DNA from: Ahaetulla prasina
Taxonomy: Eukaryota > Chordata > Lepidosauria > Squamata > Colubridae
DNA: 64,000 nucleotides
Assembly: GCF_028640845.1 (NCBI RefSeq)
Contig: NC_080541.1
Coordinates: 178,910,502 to 178,974,501 of the forward strand
Direction: 5' to 3'
Position 1 is the first letter of the stretch. Each line of letters begins with the position of its first letter. This document shows positions 29,781-43,147 of this stretch, piece by piece. The notes beneath the pieces were generated by a model. It was not told where the DNA came from and ran no database searches. It saw nothing but the letters and a program-made list of their open reading frames with translations. Made by a program: the position numbers and the translations under genes.

Positions 29781-32700
29781 CTTTTAAAGAAAATAGAAAA
29801 TATAAATAATGTTAATAATAAACTTTGCAATCAATTAAGATAAGCAACTAAATGCACAAAGAAGCTGTAAAACACTTTATCCTTAATAAAAGCAAAATGA
29901 AACAACTTAGATTCATATGGTCTAATCTATCTAAACCAGGGGTGTCAACTTAAAACCCGGAGGCTGAATCCAGCCCGCAGGGTGTTTAGATCTGGCCCAT
30001 GGGGCCACCCTGGAAACAATGATGGACCAGACCATGGTGCCTCTGCCAGAAAAACATGTGGCCCTCCCTAGCTCTGTTTTTATTGACAGAGGGTTGCAGA
30101 AGGCCATCGCAGCCAAAAATGGAGTTCGGAAGCCTGTTTTTGCTGGCAGACTGCTTGGGCCACCACAAGCACCCCCAACACAAGTGATGTCAAGCTAACC
30201 ATATCCACCCTGGCCATGCCCCCCCTCCAAGGTCAAACACAACCCTGATGCAGCCCTCAATGAAATCAAGTTTGACATCCCTGATTTAAACCTACCTTTT
30301 TTCAAACATAATAACTTTTAGATGGAATTCTGGGAATGGTGGCTGGGAGCATTTTGGGAGTTGAAGTCCACCCATCTTAAAGTTGTCAAGCTTGAAAAAC
30401 ACTGACCTAAACTCTGCAATGTAATTTGGAATGGACCCAGGATCTTCAGCTTTCTAGAAATTTCTGAGCTAACAAGGAACGAAGCCTTATACAACATGGG
30501 GAAAATGTTCCACTTCTCCCTTGGAATGTGTGAAGTCTTCTCATGAGAAAGAAATAAAAGGCCACACTTTTTCATACAAAGCTAATGCTATGCTGATAGC
30601 TGATTTCTTTAACAAAAAAACTTATTTCATTGCAAAAATGAATTATGTGAAGCAATTTAACTTCAGTTAAGAAATATGGGGTTTTACCTCCCTCCCAATT
30701 TAGTTGAAAATTATGCAGCAGATAATGTTACCGTTGCTTTGTTTCTATAATTCAACTCAACAAAATCAAACAATGTTCAGGCTGCAGAAAATGGAATTCT
30801 CAACTAATGCACAAATGCATTTTGCTTTGGGACCCTGCAGATGCCAACTGAAATGTAAACATGTTCATAAACAAGTGATAAATAATGTGAAGCCTGTGGA
30901 AATGTCACTTGCTCCAGCAGTTGATATACATATATATCAACAAATCAATACAAAGATATATGTTGACATGAAAGACAATTAGTACTTCATGTCATGAGCT
31001 AGTTGAGGCCACTTGCAAATACCTTATGGCTAATAGGGTGGCATTCATCTCCTTCAAGTCCCAATGGGGTGCACATACGAAGCCCACGGAGCCACAAGCT
31101 GATGGCACAACATGTTCCACTTCCACACTGCAGATCTCTTTCACAGGCCTGCAAATATATATATATATATATCACAGAAATGCTAGTTTGATGAAGAAAC
31201 TGTTATTTACCATTATAGTTTTATTGCAGATGTAAAGATATGTGGGAATTTTAGAGAAGCAGTCTTCTAATAAAAAACATGTTACAAATAATTAAAAACA
31301 TCAAGACCTGGGAAAATGTCACTGGTAGGTCCCAACATTTATTATAGCTGAAAGACCGGTTTTATATCTGATGCTAAATATACATTTTGTCAGAGAGCCA
31401 ACCAAATAGGAGACTAAATTTAACATACACATTAGGGTAATTTTCAAATGACCACACTGTAATCTCTGCTGAGTGGAACATATTAAGAATTATCCAATAA
31501 CACTTACATGCAATTGTTTGTTCAAGTCTGGGAACTGATTTAATGATCATACGAGCACAGAAAACATAAGCTTTTTGAAGGGATTTTTATTTATTTATTT
31601 ATTTATTTTGTCAATCATATATAAGATAACAGGTAAAAGTATAAACATAATTTGGATACATGAAAGTGTAAGTAAAAAAGGAATATTAGGACAAGGACGG
31701 TAGGCACGCAGGTGCACTTATGCACCCCCCTTACAGACCTCTTAGGAATGGGGTGAGGTCAACAGTAGACAGTTTAAGCTTAAAGTTTTGGGGGTTTGGG
31801 GAAGAAACTACAGAGTCAGGTAGTGCATTCCAGACATTGACCACTCTATTCCTGAAGTCATATTTTCTGCAGTCGAGTCTGAAGCGGTTTACCTTGAGTT
31901 TGTATCTATTATTTGCTCATGTATTTTGGGGTGGAAGCTGAAGTAGTCATTGACAGGTAGGACATTGTGGTAGATAATTTTATGTACTATGCTTAGGTCA
32001 GACTGAAGTCTGTAGTTTATGTAGTTTATTTTAATTTAATTTAATTTAATTTAATTTAGTAAATATATATAATATATTATAATAAATATAAATATATTTA
32101 GTAAAATATAGCAGAGCTAACTTAAAGTAAATTTACTTTAGTTAATTTCCTTTAAGTTAGATCTGCTATATCTGGATTGTAAAAACGCCAGTGACCACTT
32201 GATGGCAGCAAAAAGTTGAAGTTAAAAGGTTAAGAAGAAGTGGCAAGAATACACAGAACTATACAAGAAAGATCTTAACTTCCCTGATAACCATGATGGA
32301 GTGATCGCTGACCCTGAGCCTGTATGAAACCAAGTGAGCCTTAGGAAGCATTGCCAACCACAAAGCTAGTGGAGGTGACTTATTCCAGCTGAGCTATTTA
32401 AAATCCTAAAAGATGATGCAGTTGAAATACTGTTAAAGTTGCATAACAAATGCTAGCAAATTTTTAAAAATCAACAGCAGCCACAGTCTGTTTATGTTCA
32501 AATCCCAAATAAGGGCATACTACATGGGTGAGAAGGGAAGAAAGAGGATTACAAGACATCAGATCTTCCAGTAGTCAATAGTCCAGAGTGACTATTGGTA
32601 ATAGCTAGTGGTGGGTTTCAAAATTTTTTACTACCGGTTCTGTGGGTGGGGCTTGGTGGGTGTGGCATGACTTGGTGGGCGTGGCTTGTTGGGCGTGACA

Positions 32701-35700
32701 GAGGAAGGATACTGTAAAATCTCCATTCCCACTTCACTCCAGGGGAAGGTTACTGCAAAAGCCCCATTTCCTCCTGATCAGCTGGGATTTGGGAGGCAGA
32801 GAATAGGTGGGGGGCGGGGCCAGTCAGAATTTTTACTACCGGTTCTCCAAACTACTCAAATTTCCACTACTGGTTGTCCAGAACTAGTCAGAACTTGCTG
32901 AAACCCACCTCTGGTAATAGGCTATTACCAATCCACTAGAAACTAAACCAGAATTTCTTAAATTTGCTTAAGAAAAATTGGGTACAGTTTAGGCGAGAAG
33001 CAATTTAGAATGCCCTTAGATCAAGCAAAGAACTACCAGTATGTGCTATTCTAAATTGCCATTCCATAGAAGAATCAAAAAAGCTGTACTGATATCCAAA
33101 TCTACAACATGTCTAACTAAGGAAAGCTTCTTTAGGAATTTTTGTAGATTTTGTGATAGGCAAAACCTGTCTTCACCATACAGGCTTGTTAGGAACTGGT
33201 TGGACATTAAATCATGCAAGTATTATGAAGATACACATAGGATTAAACCCACGTTAATTTTAAATAATTCATTAAGCCTGTGTCAGTTGTAGAGCCCTTG
33301 CCAGAACATGGATGTTGCTAATAGAGGGTCTATGCCAGTTGGCCTCAGGCAAGGTTTTTGAGCAGCTTCCCTGCAACCCCTGCCATATAAATTAGTCTAA
33401 AGTTTGTTTGCCATTAGACTCTTGTTCGACCCAGCACACTGGCAAAGTTGCTTCCTCTATGAAGCACGTTAATCAAAAAGCAGATGTGTATAACTGGGCT
33501 GCATTTAGAAGAAGAAAGAGATGTCAGGCAAATAAAACATGATTGCTTATAACTAATCTCATCATTTATTACAAGGGGGAGTAAAATTGCAGGCGTCACA
33601 ACAAAATGAAATGACATTTATATGGCATCCTTTTTGAAATATGGGGATGCAATAACAGTGCATCTCAAAAGAGCAATAAATATACTGATTTTCAGGGGAA
33701 GAAATAATAAGCAGGGAAATTATTCCACTTCTTCAATTCTCTCTTGTTTAAGAAACTTTGTAATTTGCAGTGGGCATCTAATTCCGATTATGCCACAATT
33801 CTGTTGGTTAAAAAATAAATCATAGTGTTGCTTTCCAGAAAAGAATGAAGCAATCTGTAAGACTCTTATTCAGCAAGAATAATATTCTGCTAAATCAATT
33901 CCAAATATTTGCAATGGCTTTAATAAAGAAATGGTTATTTCCATTGTGGCTTAACTTCTAAATATTTAACAGTAGAGATAGTTTTACAATTTAAATAAAA
34001 CAGTCAGAAAATCAAGACCCATATTATCTTCAAAGATGAAACTCCAATCTGCAACATCTGCAACTAGAACAATGAGAATATTGGTGAAGGAGAAAGACAA
34101 TTTCACTAGAAGACACTGTTATTCATTAGAAGACACTTATATCCATTATTTGCCGGAATTCCACAACAGTTTTGGATGAGTATATGTTTACCCTCGGGAA
34201 ATAACTAAGTCCAGCCGCTAAGTCAGAAAAGGCTCAAAAAGATCTTCCAGTGCCACATAGAACAGCCTTTTCCAATCTAGAACATTCCAGAATGCTGAGA
34301 GGTAGCAATTACCAAATTACCAACCATAATTTTGGCTGACAATTTGGCAGTCACAGGAACAAGTCAGCACTTTCATTTTTACTTGTAATCTGCCCAGAAT
34401 CACTTAGGTGAGGTTCAGTGTAGAAATTTGATAGATAAATAAATAAAAAGCTAAAGTTTTATAGCACTCAGAACTACACAGGAGAGTTGTACACAAAACT
34501 CAAATGGAGGGTCATGTTTTGTCAAATAAGACTTATGAAGATTATAGTTTTTGTTTAGAACTTTTTAAGCTGTACTGCTTGCAAAATAAATGTGATGAAT
34601 TGTGTACATTAAAAAAGTGTAAGTAATACAGTAATACATACTCGATTTACGACCATAATTGAGCCCAAAATTTACATTCTTAAGCAAGATAGTTGTTAAG
34701 TGGGTTTTGCCCCATTTTATGACCTTTCTTGCCACAGTTGTTAAGTGAATCACTTCAGTTGTTAATTAGTCACATGGATGGTACACGAATCTGGCTTCCC
34801 CATTGATTTTGGTTGTCAGAAGGTTACTACTACATGACCCTGGGACACTGCAACCGTCATAAATATGAGTCATATGCCAAGCCTCTGAATTTTGAGCATG
34901 TGACCAGGGGATGCTGCAATAGTCATAAATATGAAAAACGGTCATAAGTCATTTTTTTTAGCGCGTTGAACTTTGAACAGTCACTAAATGAACTGTTGTA
35001 AGTTGAGGACTACCTGTATAACACGTGATAAAATCAGTGAATTGTTTACTTATAAACTTGTATGGCTACCCATCTTAAAATTAGAACTTGAGGTGGCTCA
35101 CAATCATAATATAAAAACAACATTATACAAAAAAAATTTTTTAAAGCAGAAGTCAATAGCAACAGAAACAACAAGAAAAGCTGGCACCACAACCAATCTC
35201 TCTTTTATTTATTTTATTTGTTACAACAGTATATATAAGCATAAGCATGAAATAACTATATGACATATAAGCATATATATAAGTATAAGCATGAAATAAT
35301 TATACGAGTTGGATACGATACCCACAACAAGCTCTTCCAACTCCAACTTCACCTTAAGCCAATGCTTGGGGGTAGAACCCAGTTCTTTACAGCTTTCTAT
35401 AGGGGACTATAGGATTTTAATGGGAGGGGTCTTTCAAAAGGAAGAGACTGCCACAGAAAAGGTACTCCAAACCCCTACGCTTTTGTTTGATTTCCCTGAG
35501 AGTGTAGAAGCAATTTGGGGAAGAAGATAAACATCTGGATTGGTTGACTAATAGAAATGCAATTCCGTTGGAGGAGATATTTTCAGCAATGCCTGGTCCC
35601 CCGCTCTATCCTGTTTACAGAAAGAAACTGAGCTGCCTGGCTCCTCTACAGAATATAGATTATCCCACCCTAAAGGCTATTATCCTCCCTGCTTCAAAAA

Positions 35701-38700
35701 CCTGTGAAGAACAGGGTAGACGTTTGTTTTTCTGTCTAATATCTAAAAGAGAAAGGTAATGGGAACTTGAGACTGAGGATGAATCAAGCTGGCTCCAAAT
35801 CCTGGCAAACAAAATAACTTTTGGGGATACAATAAGCAGCATGGAATCCAGGGGTGAAATCCAGCAGGTTCTGACAGGTTCTGGAGAACCAGTAGCAGAA
35901 ATTTTGAGTAGTTCAGAGAACTGACAAATACCACCTCTGGCTGGCCCCAGAGTGGGGTGGGAATGGAGATTATGCAATATCCTTCCCCCAGGAGTGGGGA
36001 GGGAACGGGGGGGGGGATTTGCAGTATCCTTCCCCTGCCATGCCCACCAAGCCACGCCCACCAAGCCACACCACGCCCACTAAGCCATGCCCACAGAACC
36101 GGTAGTAAAAAAATTTGAATTTCACCACTGATGGAATCCATTCATTTCTTGCATTGGGGAGCACGAAGGCACAATAAGAAGCAACCACTGTGATCCTGAG
36201 AAACCAGAGAGAAGATATAAAATGTATTATCCATCTTCTCTGTCCTTGTATTGTGAAAGCTCTTTCAGACTAGTAATATAAATCTGTCAGCATTAACTAA
36301 ACCAGGGGTCTCCAACCTTGGCAACTTTAAGCCTGGAGGACTTCAACTCCCAGAATTCCCCAGCCAGTCCTCCAGGCTTAAAGTTGCCAAGGTTGGAGAC
36401 CCCTGAACTAAATGACACCCTTCATCTTTTTCTTGCTGTGTTGCTGTCACCAAGTATATATACAAATAGTTCTCAACTTATAGCCATTCATTTAGTGACT
36501 GTTCAACAGCACTGAAAAACATGATTTACGACTGGTTTTTCACACTTACAACCGCTACAGCATCTCCATGGTCTCATGATCAAAATTTGGGTATTTGGCA
36601 CCTGTCATGTACTTATGACTGTTGAATTGTCCCACGGTCATGTGATCACCATTTGTAACCTTCCCAGCCAGCTTCTGACAAGCAAAGAAGCCAGATTCTC
36701 TTAACGAACACAGATTCACTTAACAATTGCAGTGATTTGCTTAACAACTGCGGCAAAACAAAGTTGTAAAATGAGGTGCAGCTCTCTTAACAACTGCCTT
36801 GCTTAGAAATGGAAATGTTGGGTTCAATTGTGGTTGAAAATCAAGGACTACCAGTCACTGAGTCTCAGAATTCCCCCGGCTTTATTGCATTGGTTTGACA
36901 CAAAGAGAAGGTGATCTTACTCCACCAACAGAAGCTACAATCCAAGCTAAAGAAGCCCAACAGCTCATCCTTGGCAAAATAGTCTTTTGCTGGAGAAAAA
37001 GAATGCTTTTCCCCCCTGTGCTATTAAGTACAGAAAATTTCCTCTAGCTACTTCAGCCAATCTTCCTTATAGAAAAGCCTTGATGGCACAGGGGTTAGAA
37101 TGCAGTATTGCAGGCTGACTCACTGCTCACTCCAGGAGTTTGATTCTCACCAGGCTCAAGGTTGACTCAGCCTTCCATCCTTCCGAGGTGGGTAAAATGA
37201 GGATCCAGATTGTTGGGGGGAATATGCTGACTCTGTAAACCGTTTAGAGAGAGCTGGAAAGCACTATGAAACGGTATATGTCCATGTCAGTGGTGAAATC
37301 CAATTTTTTTTACTACCGGTTCTGTGGGTGTGGCTTAGTGGGCGTGGTAGGGGAAGGATACTGCAAAATCATCATTCCCTCCCCACTCCTGGGGGAAGGA
37401 TATTGCAAAATCTCCATTCCCACCCCACTCTGGGGCCAGTCAGAGGTGGTATTTGCCGGTTCTCCAAACTACTCAAAACTTCCGCTACCGGATCTCTGAA
37501 CTGCTCAAAATTTCTGCTACTGGTTCTCCAGAACCTGTCAGAACCTGCTGGATTTTACCCCTGGTCTACGTGCTGTTGCTATATTTCAAATGTGCCATTA
37601 TTGCAACATGTAAGCTACAGCTGTGGGCCCCAAACTCAGGACTCCAGAAAAATGGTGATTACAGTCTTGAGTTGCTACTTGCTTACCATGAAAACTGTTT
37701 ATGGTTAATCAAAATGGAGCAAGCTCACATATATGTCTCCTATAGCCCAGGAGTTATCTTTGATATAGAAAACAGATTCACGATAAAATCTTTATAAGCC
37801 AGGTGCTATCTAATTCCCATGTTAACATTCATTCTTTTTTATTAAACTTTAACCTCTGCTTCTCAGGAATATAGAATCGAATAACAGAGTTGGAAGGGAT
37901 TTTGCAGGTCTTCAAGTCCAACCCCTTGCTTAGGCAGGAAACCCTATACCATTTCAGACAAATGGTTGTCCAATCTCTTCTTAAAAACTTCCAATGTTGG
38001 AGCATTTACAGTTTCTGGAGCCAAGTTGTTCCATTGGTTAATGGAAATTTCTCCTTATTCTAGATTGCTTCCCATTGCTTCTTGTTCTACCCTCAGGTGC
38101 TTTGGAGAATAGTTCACTCCCTCTTCTTTGTGGCAGCCCCTGAGATGTTGGAACACTGCTATCATGTCACCCCTAGTCCTTCTTTTCATTAAATTAGACC
38201 GGGGTGTCAAACTCAAACTTCAGCTGGTTTTATCTGGTTCGGACGAACAGCGGGAGGCTCCATCCACCCACCCGGATGTCATCACATCCTGTTTTTGATG
38301 CTCTATGCATGCGCAGAAGGCTCTGCGCATGTGTGGAGGAGGCGCATGCTCACATTTGCGAATCACTAGCAAATGTAAATGGATTTCACCCCTGCCACAG
38401 GGTACTTAGAAACAGTGAAGGACTGGCCCACGGTGCCTCTGACAGTGAAAATGGAGCTCGGGAGGGCCGCATGTGGCTCTCCCAAGCTCCATTTTTACTG
38501 GCAGAGGGTTGCAGGAGACCGTCGCAGTCAAAAATGGTGCTTGGGGGTCTGTTTTCGCTGGCAGAGCACTCAGGTCACCGCAGGCACCCCCGACACAAGT
38601 GATGTCAAGCTGGCCATGTCCTCTGGCCATGCCCCTGTTCCCCCCAAGGTCAAACACAACCCTGATGCAGCCCTCAATGAAATCGAGTTTGACACCCCTG

Positions 38701-41700
38701 AACTAGACATACTCAATTCCAGCAACTGTTCTTTACATGTTTTAACCTCCAGTCCCCTAATCATCTTTGTTGCTCCTCTCTGCACTCTTTCTAGAATCTC
38801 AACATCTTTTTTACATTGTGGCAATCAAAACTGGATGCAGTTTTCCACATCTAGTTTTACCAAGGCATTATAAAGTGGTATTAACACTTCACTTGATCTT
38901 GATTCTATCCCTCTTTTAATGCAGCCTAGAACTGTGTTGGATTTTTTGACAGCTGCAGCAATATCTGGTACCCTTCTAATTTCTGGTCTTCTGATATAGA
39001 GTGTGATGGCTATTGAATTGGTTCTTCTTGATGCCTATGAAAGTGAAGCATGTGTTTAAGCGTATGGTTGTGAATGTGAGAGAGTGTATATGAGCAAAAG
39101 GTTTGACAAAATGCCATAAATTCTTTCCTAGCCATTTTTACTATAATTTTTTTTTTTTTTTGGTTCATGATGATGGTTGTAGCGCCAAAGTGAGCTGCTC
39201 TTTTAAAAATATCTACTTCCACTGTCATCTAAAATATTATCTGAGTCACTTACATGCCACAGCTGTGACAATCTAAATAGATAAATGTCAGGACAAAAAC
39301 GTAATAATGCAATTTCCTGCATCTGTTAAAATTCAAATAGCTTAAATTAAGTAAAGATGAGGAAATAAATATCAGTTTTATTCAAAGAAACACTACACAA
39401 ACACAAATCAAATTCTGCCAGGCTGTGAATTGTCATGCTGAGGTCATCAGAACTATTTAAGGAATGGGAAGTAACTCATCAAGAATATGAGCATCCAGTT
39501 ATTACAATACTTTTGAGAGAGTTGACCCTTTATTTGACTTGATTGTAATTCAGATCCCTTTAGGTACACTAAGAAGATTGTTCAGACAGTTTTGTTTTGT
39601 TTTTATTTTTATTTTTCAATTTTGATTTAATAATAACAACAACAACAACAACAACAACAGAGTTGGAAGGGACCTTGGAGGCCTTCTAGTACAACCCCCT
39701 GCCCAGGCAGGAAACCCTACACTATCTCAGACAGATGGTTATCCAACATTTTCTTAATTTCTAACATTTTCATCTGAATTCAGCTTCTATTTGAAATCTG
39801 AATGAAATATCTGCATAGTAAATTAGAAACAATGTTTAAATACAGATAACAGAAAAATAGGCTAATTTTAAACAATTTCAACCCATGAGATATTGCCATG
39901 AAATACAGGTAGTCCTCGAGTTATGACCACAATTGAGCCCAAAATTTATGTTGCTCAGTGAAATATTTGTTAAGTGAGTTCTGCCCCATTTTATGACTTT
40001 TCTTGCCACTGTTGTTAAGTGAACCTCTGCATTTGTTAAGTTAGCAACATGGTTGTTGTTATGGGAATCTGGATTCCCCATTGACTTTGCTCTTCAGAAG
40101 ATCACAAAAGGGGAGCACATGACCCCAGGACACCACAACTGTCATAAATATGAACTAGTTGCCAAGGTTCCAAATTCGGATCATGTGAACATGGGGATGC
40201 TGCAACGGTCATAAGTGTGAAAACGGTCATACATCACTTTATTCAGTTTTTTCCCGAAGGCCATCACTCTGCTAAACAAATAATTCCCTCAACACTGTCA
40301 GACTATTTACTGAATCTGCACTACTATTAATCTTCTCATAGTTCCCATCGCCAATCTCTTTCCACTTATGACTGTATGGCTATAACTTGTTGCTGGCAAT
40401 CCTTATGATTTATATTGATATATTGACCATCAATTGTGTTGTAAATGTTGTACCTTGATGAAGGTATCTTTTCTTTTATGTACACTGAGAGCATATGCAC
40501 CAAGACAAATTCCTTGTATGTCCAATCACACTTGGCCAATAAAATTCTATTCTATTCTATTCTATTCAGTGCTGTTGTAACTTTGAATAGTTGCTAAATG
40601 AATTGTTGTAAGTTGAAGACTACCTGTAGGGTTTTTTTTGCTTTGTTCTGTTTTGTTTCGTTTCGTTTCATTTTCAAAATACTGTATATCTCTCATATAT
40701 AGAATTCAGCGGTAGGAAGAAAGCAATGCTAGGAACAATTAAGGTATTGTGCAGAACCCTCAAATTCCCAGGCCTCTGGTAAAGGACCTGAGATTGAGGA
40801 AGACACATACAACACATAGGGGTGAGAAGGGTTTTTCTTTAGATACTGTATATGATTATTTCTGAAGTAACACACAGATAGAACTGGCCAATAAGCACAC
40901 AGTTGAGAAAAAATATAATTGAGAGGGTTAACAGAATGTATTCCGATTGGATCCTATTCAATGGATCCAATCAGTTGCTTATTTGAGAAATAACTTTAAT
41001 TATGAAATTAAAGGCAGGGTTCTTTAATAAAGTTATCAGTAATATTGAAAGGAATCAATAGGAAAACAAATCGTAATCACAAACACATTTTCAGGGCGGT
41101 TTCCCCAACTAGTGTTCTCCAGGTGTGTCCAAACCAGGAGTGAAATCCAGCAGGTTCTGGAGACCCAGTAGCGGAAATTTTGGGTAGTTCGGAGAACCAG
41201 CAAATACCACCTCTGGCTGGCCCCAGGGTGGGAATGGAGATTTTGCAATATTCTTCCCCTGCCTTGCCCACCAAGCCACACCCACCAAGCCACACCACGC
41301 CACACCACGCCCACCAAGCCACACCCACAGAACCAGTAGTAAAAAAAATTGGATTTCACCACTGGTCCAAAGCTTAATTTCCAGAACCACTAATCTGCAT
41401 GCTGCGATTGTATGAAGGCATTGGGGTTGGTGGTAGGGGAGGTGTTAAAGAAGTAAAAATGATTGCTCTGATCACACGACCCATCATCCCCTGAAAATGT
41501 TGTAAGCCCAATAAATTTGAGGGGAAATTTAATGATACCCAATTGTATATCTCAACCCCTAGTGAATTAAATGATACAATGAATATCCTGTCTTGTTGCC
41601 TGGAGCCTGTGAGGATCTGGATGAGAAACAACAGGCTTCATGAAACCCTGACAAGACCAAATATATTTGGCTTTAGGGACTCACTGCTTAAAGGAATATA

Positions 41701-43110
41701 TATTTTTTGGTCCTGGATGGGGTTGCACTGCCCTAGACAGACCCAACATGCAATTTGGGATCCTTCTCAAGGAGTAGGTGGCAGTGTTGCTAGAAGGTCA
41801 TTTCCACAGTTCCTGAATCATCAGGTCCTGATAACAGCCACTGACGCCCTAGTCACCTTTAGATTGGACTACTGCAGTGTGCTCTACATGAGTTGCCCTT
41901 GAAGAGCATCTGGAAGCTTCAGCTGGTACAGAATGCAACAGCATAGGCAATTATGTGCACTCCTAAGTCAATGCATATTAGAGCTCTGCTTCTTGAGCTG
42001 CATTGGTTGCCAGTCTGCTTCTACATCCAATTCAAGGTGCTGCTTTTAATCTTTAAAGCCCTTTGGCTTGTCCCACTTATATCAGCCTGCTCTGTCAGAT
42101 CTGGCAGAGAAGGCATGCTGTGGGTACCTTTGGCTAAGAATTTACATTTGGTGGGTCCCAGGAGACATGTCTTCTCTGTTGTGGATGGAATATTCTTTCC
42201 CCCAAAATTAGGTTGTCCTGATCCCTCTTGATATTTCATAAGGCCCTTAAGACCTGGTTATATGACCAAACCCAAGGCTCCCATAGAACTGAAGACCTAG
42301 CTAGATGGGTTCATCGTTGAAGGGGCTATTTTTATTTCCTTTGACCATGAGATTTCCAATTTTTGAGTGTATTTATTATTATGGTTCTTTATATTTTTTT
42401 CTTGCTTTTTATCTATTGTTATGCACTACCCACTACTCAGTCAGTTGCCTTGACTGAGATGGGTAGCTATATAATTGACAAATAAATAAATTGCAACTAA
42501 ATAGAATGTGTGTAATTTTGTTACAATAATAAGATTTCTATACGGGATGGAGAACTGTTAATTTTTCTTCCTCTTTAAATTCTTGTATAAAAGAAGAATC
42601 CCATCTAGTTATTTTTTAAGTTAAATACAATGCAGCATGCTTTCTACAGGTAGCCCTTAACTTACGACCACAATTGAGCCCAAAATTTCTGTTGCTAAGT
42701 GAGACAGTTGTTAAGTGATTTTTGCCCCATTTCACAATCTTTCTTGTCACAGTTGTTAAGTGAATCACTGCAGCTGTTAAATTAGTAACACGGTTGTTAA
42801 GTGAATCTGGCTTCCCCATTGACTTTGCTTGTCAGAAGGTTGCAAAAGGTGATCACATGATCCTGGGACTCTGCAACCGTCCTAAATATGAGTCATTTGC
42901 CAAGCATCCAAATTTTGGTCAAGTCACCATGAGGATGCTGCAACTGTTGTAAGTGTGAAAAATGGTCATAAGTCACTTTTTTCTGTAATTAACTGTTGTA
43001 AATGGAGGACTACCTGTATTACCAATTTCAGTGTAAAACTGAAACTTCCATCATTTATAAGAAGGAAGAGATTTTCAAACCATACAAAAATTGAATACCA
43101 AAGGGCTATG

Positions 43111-43147
<37 letters not shown>

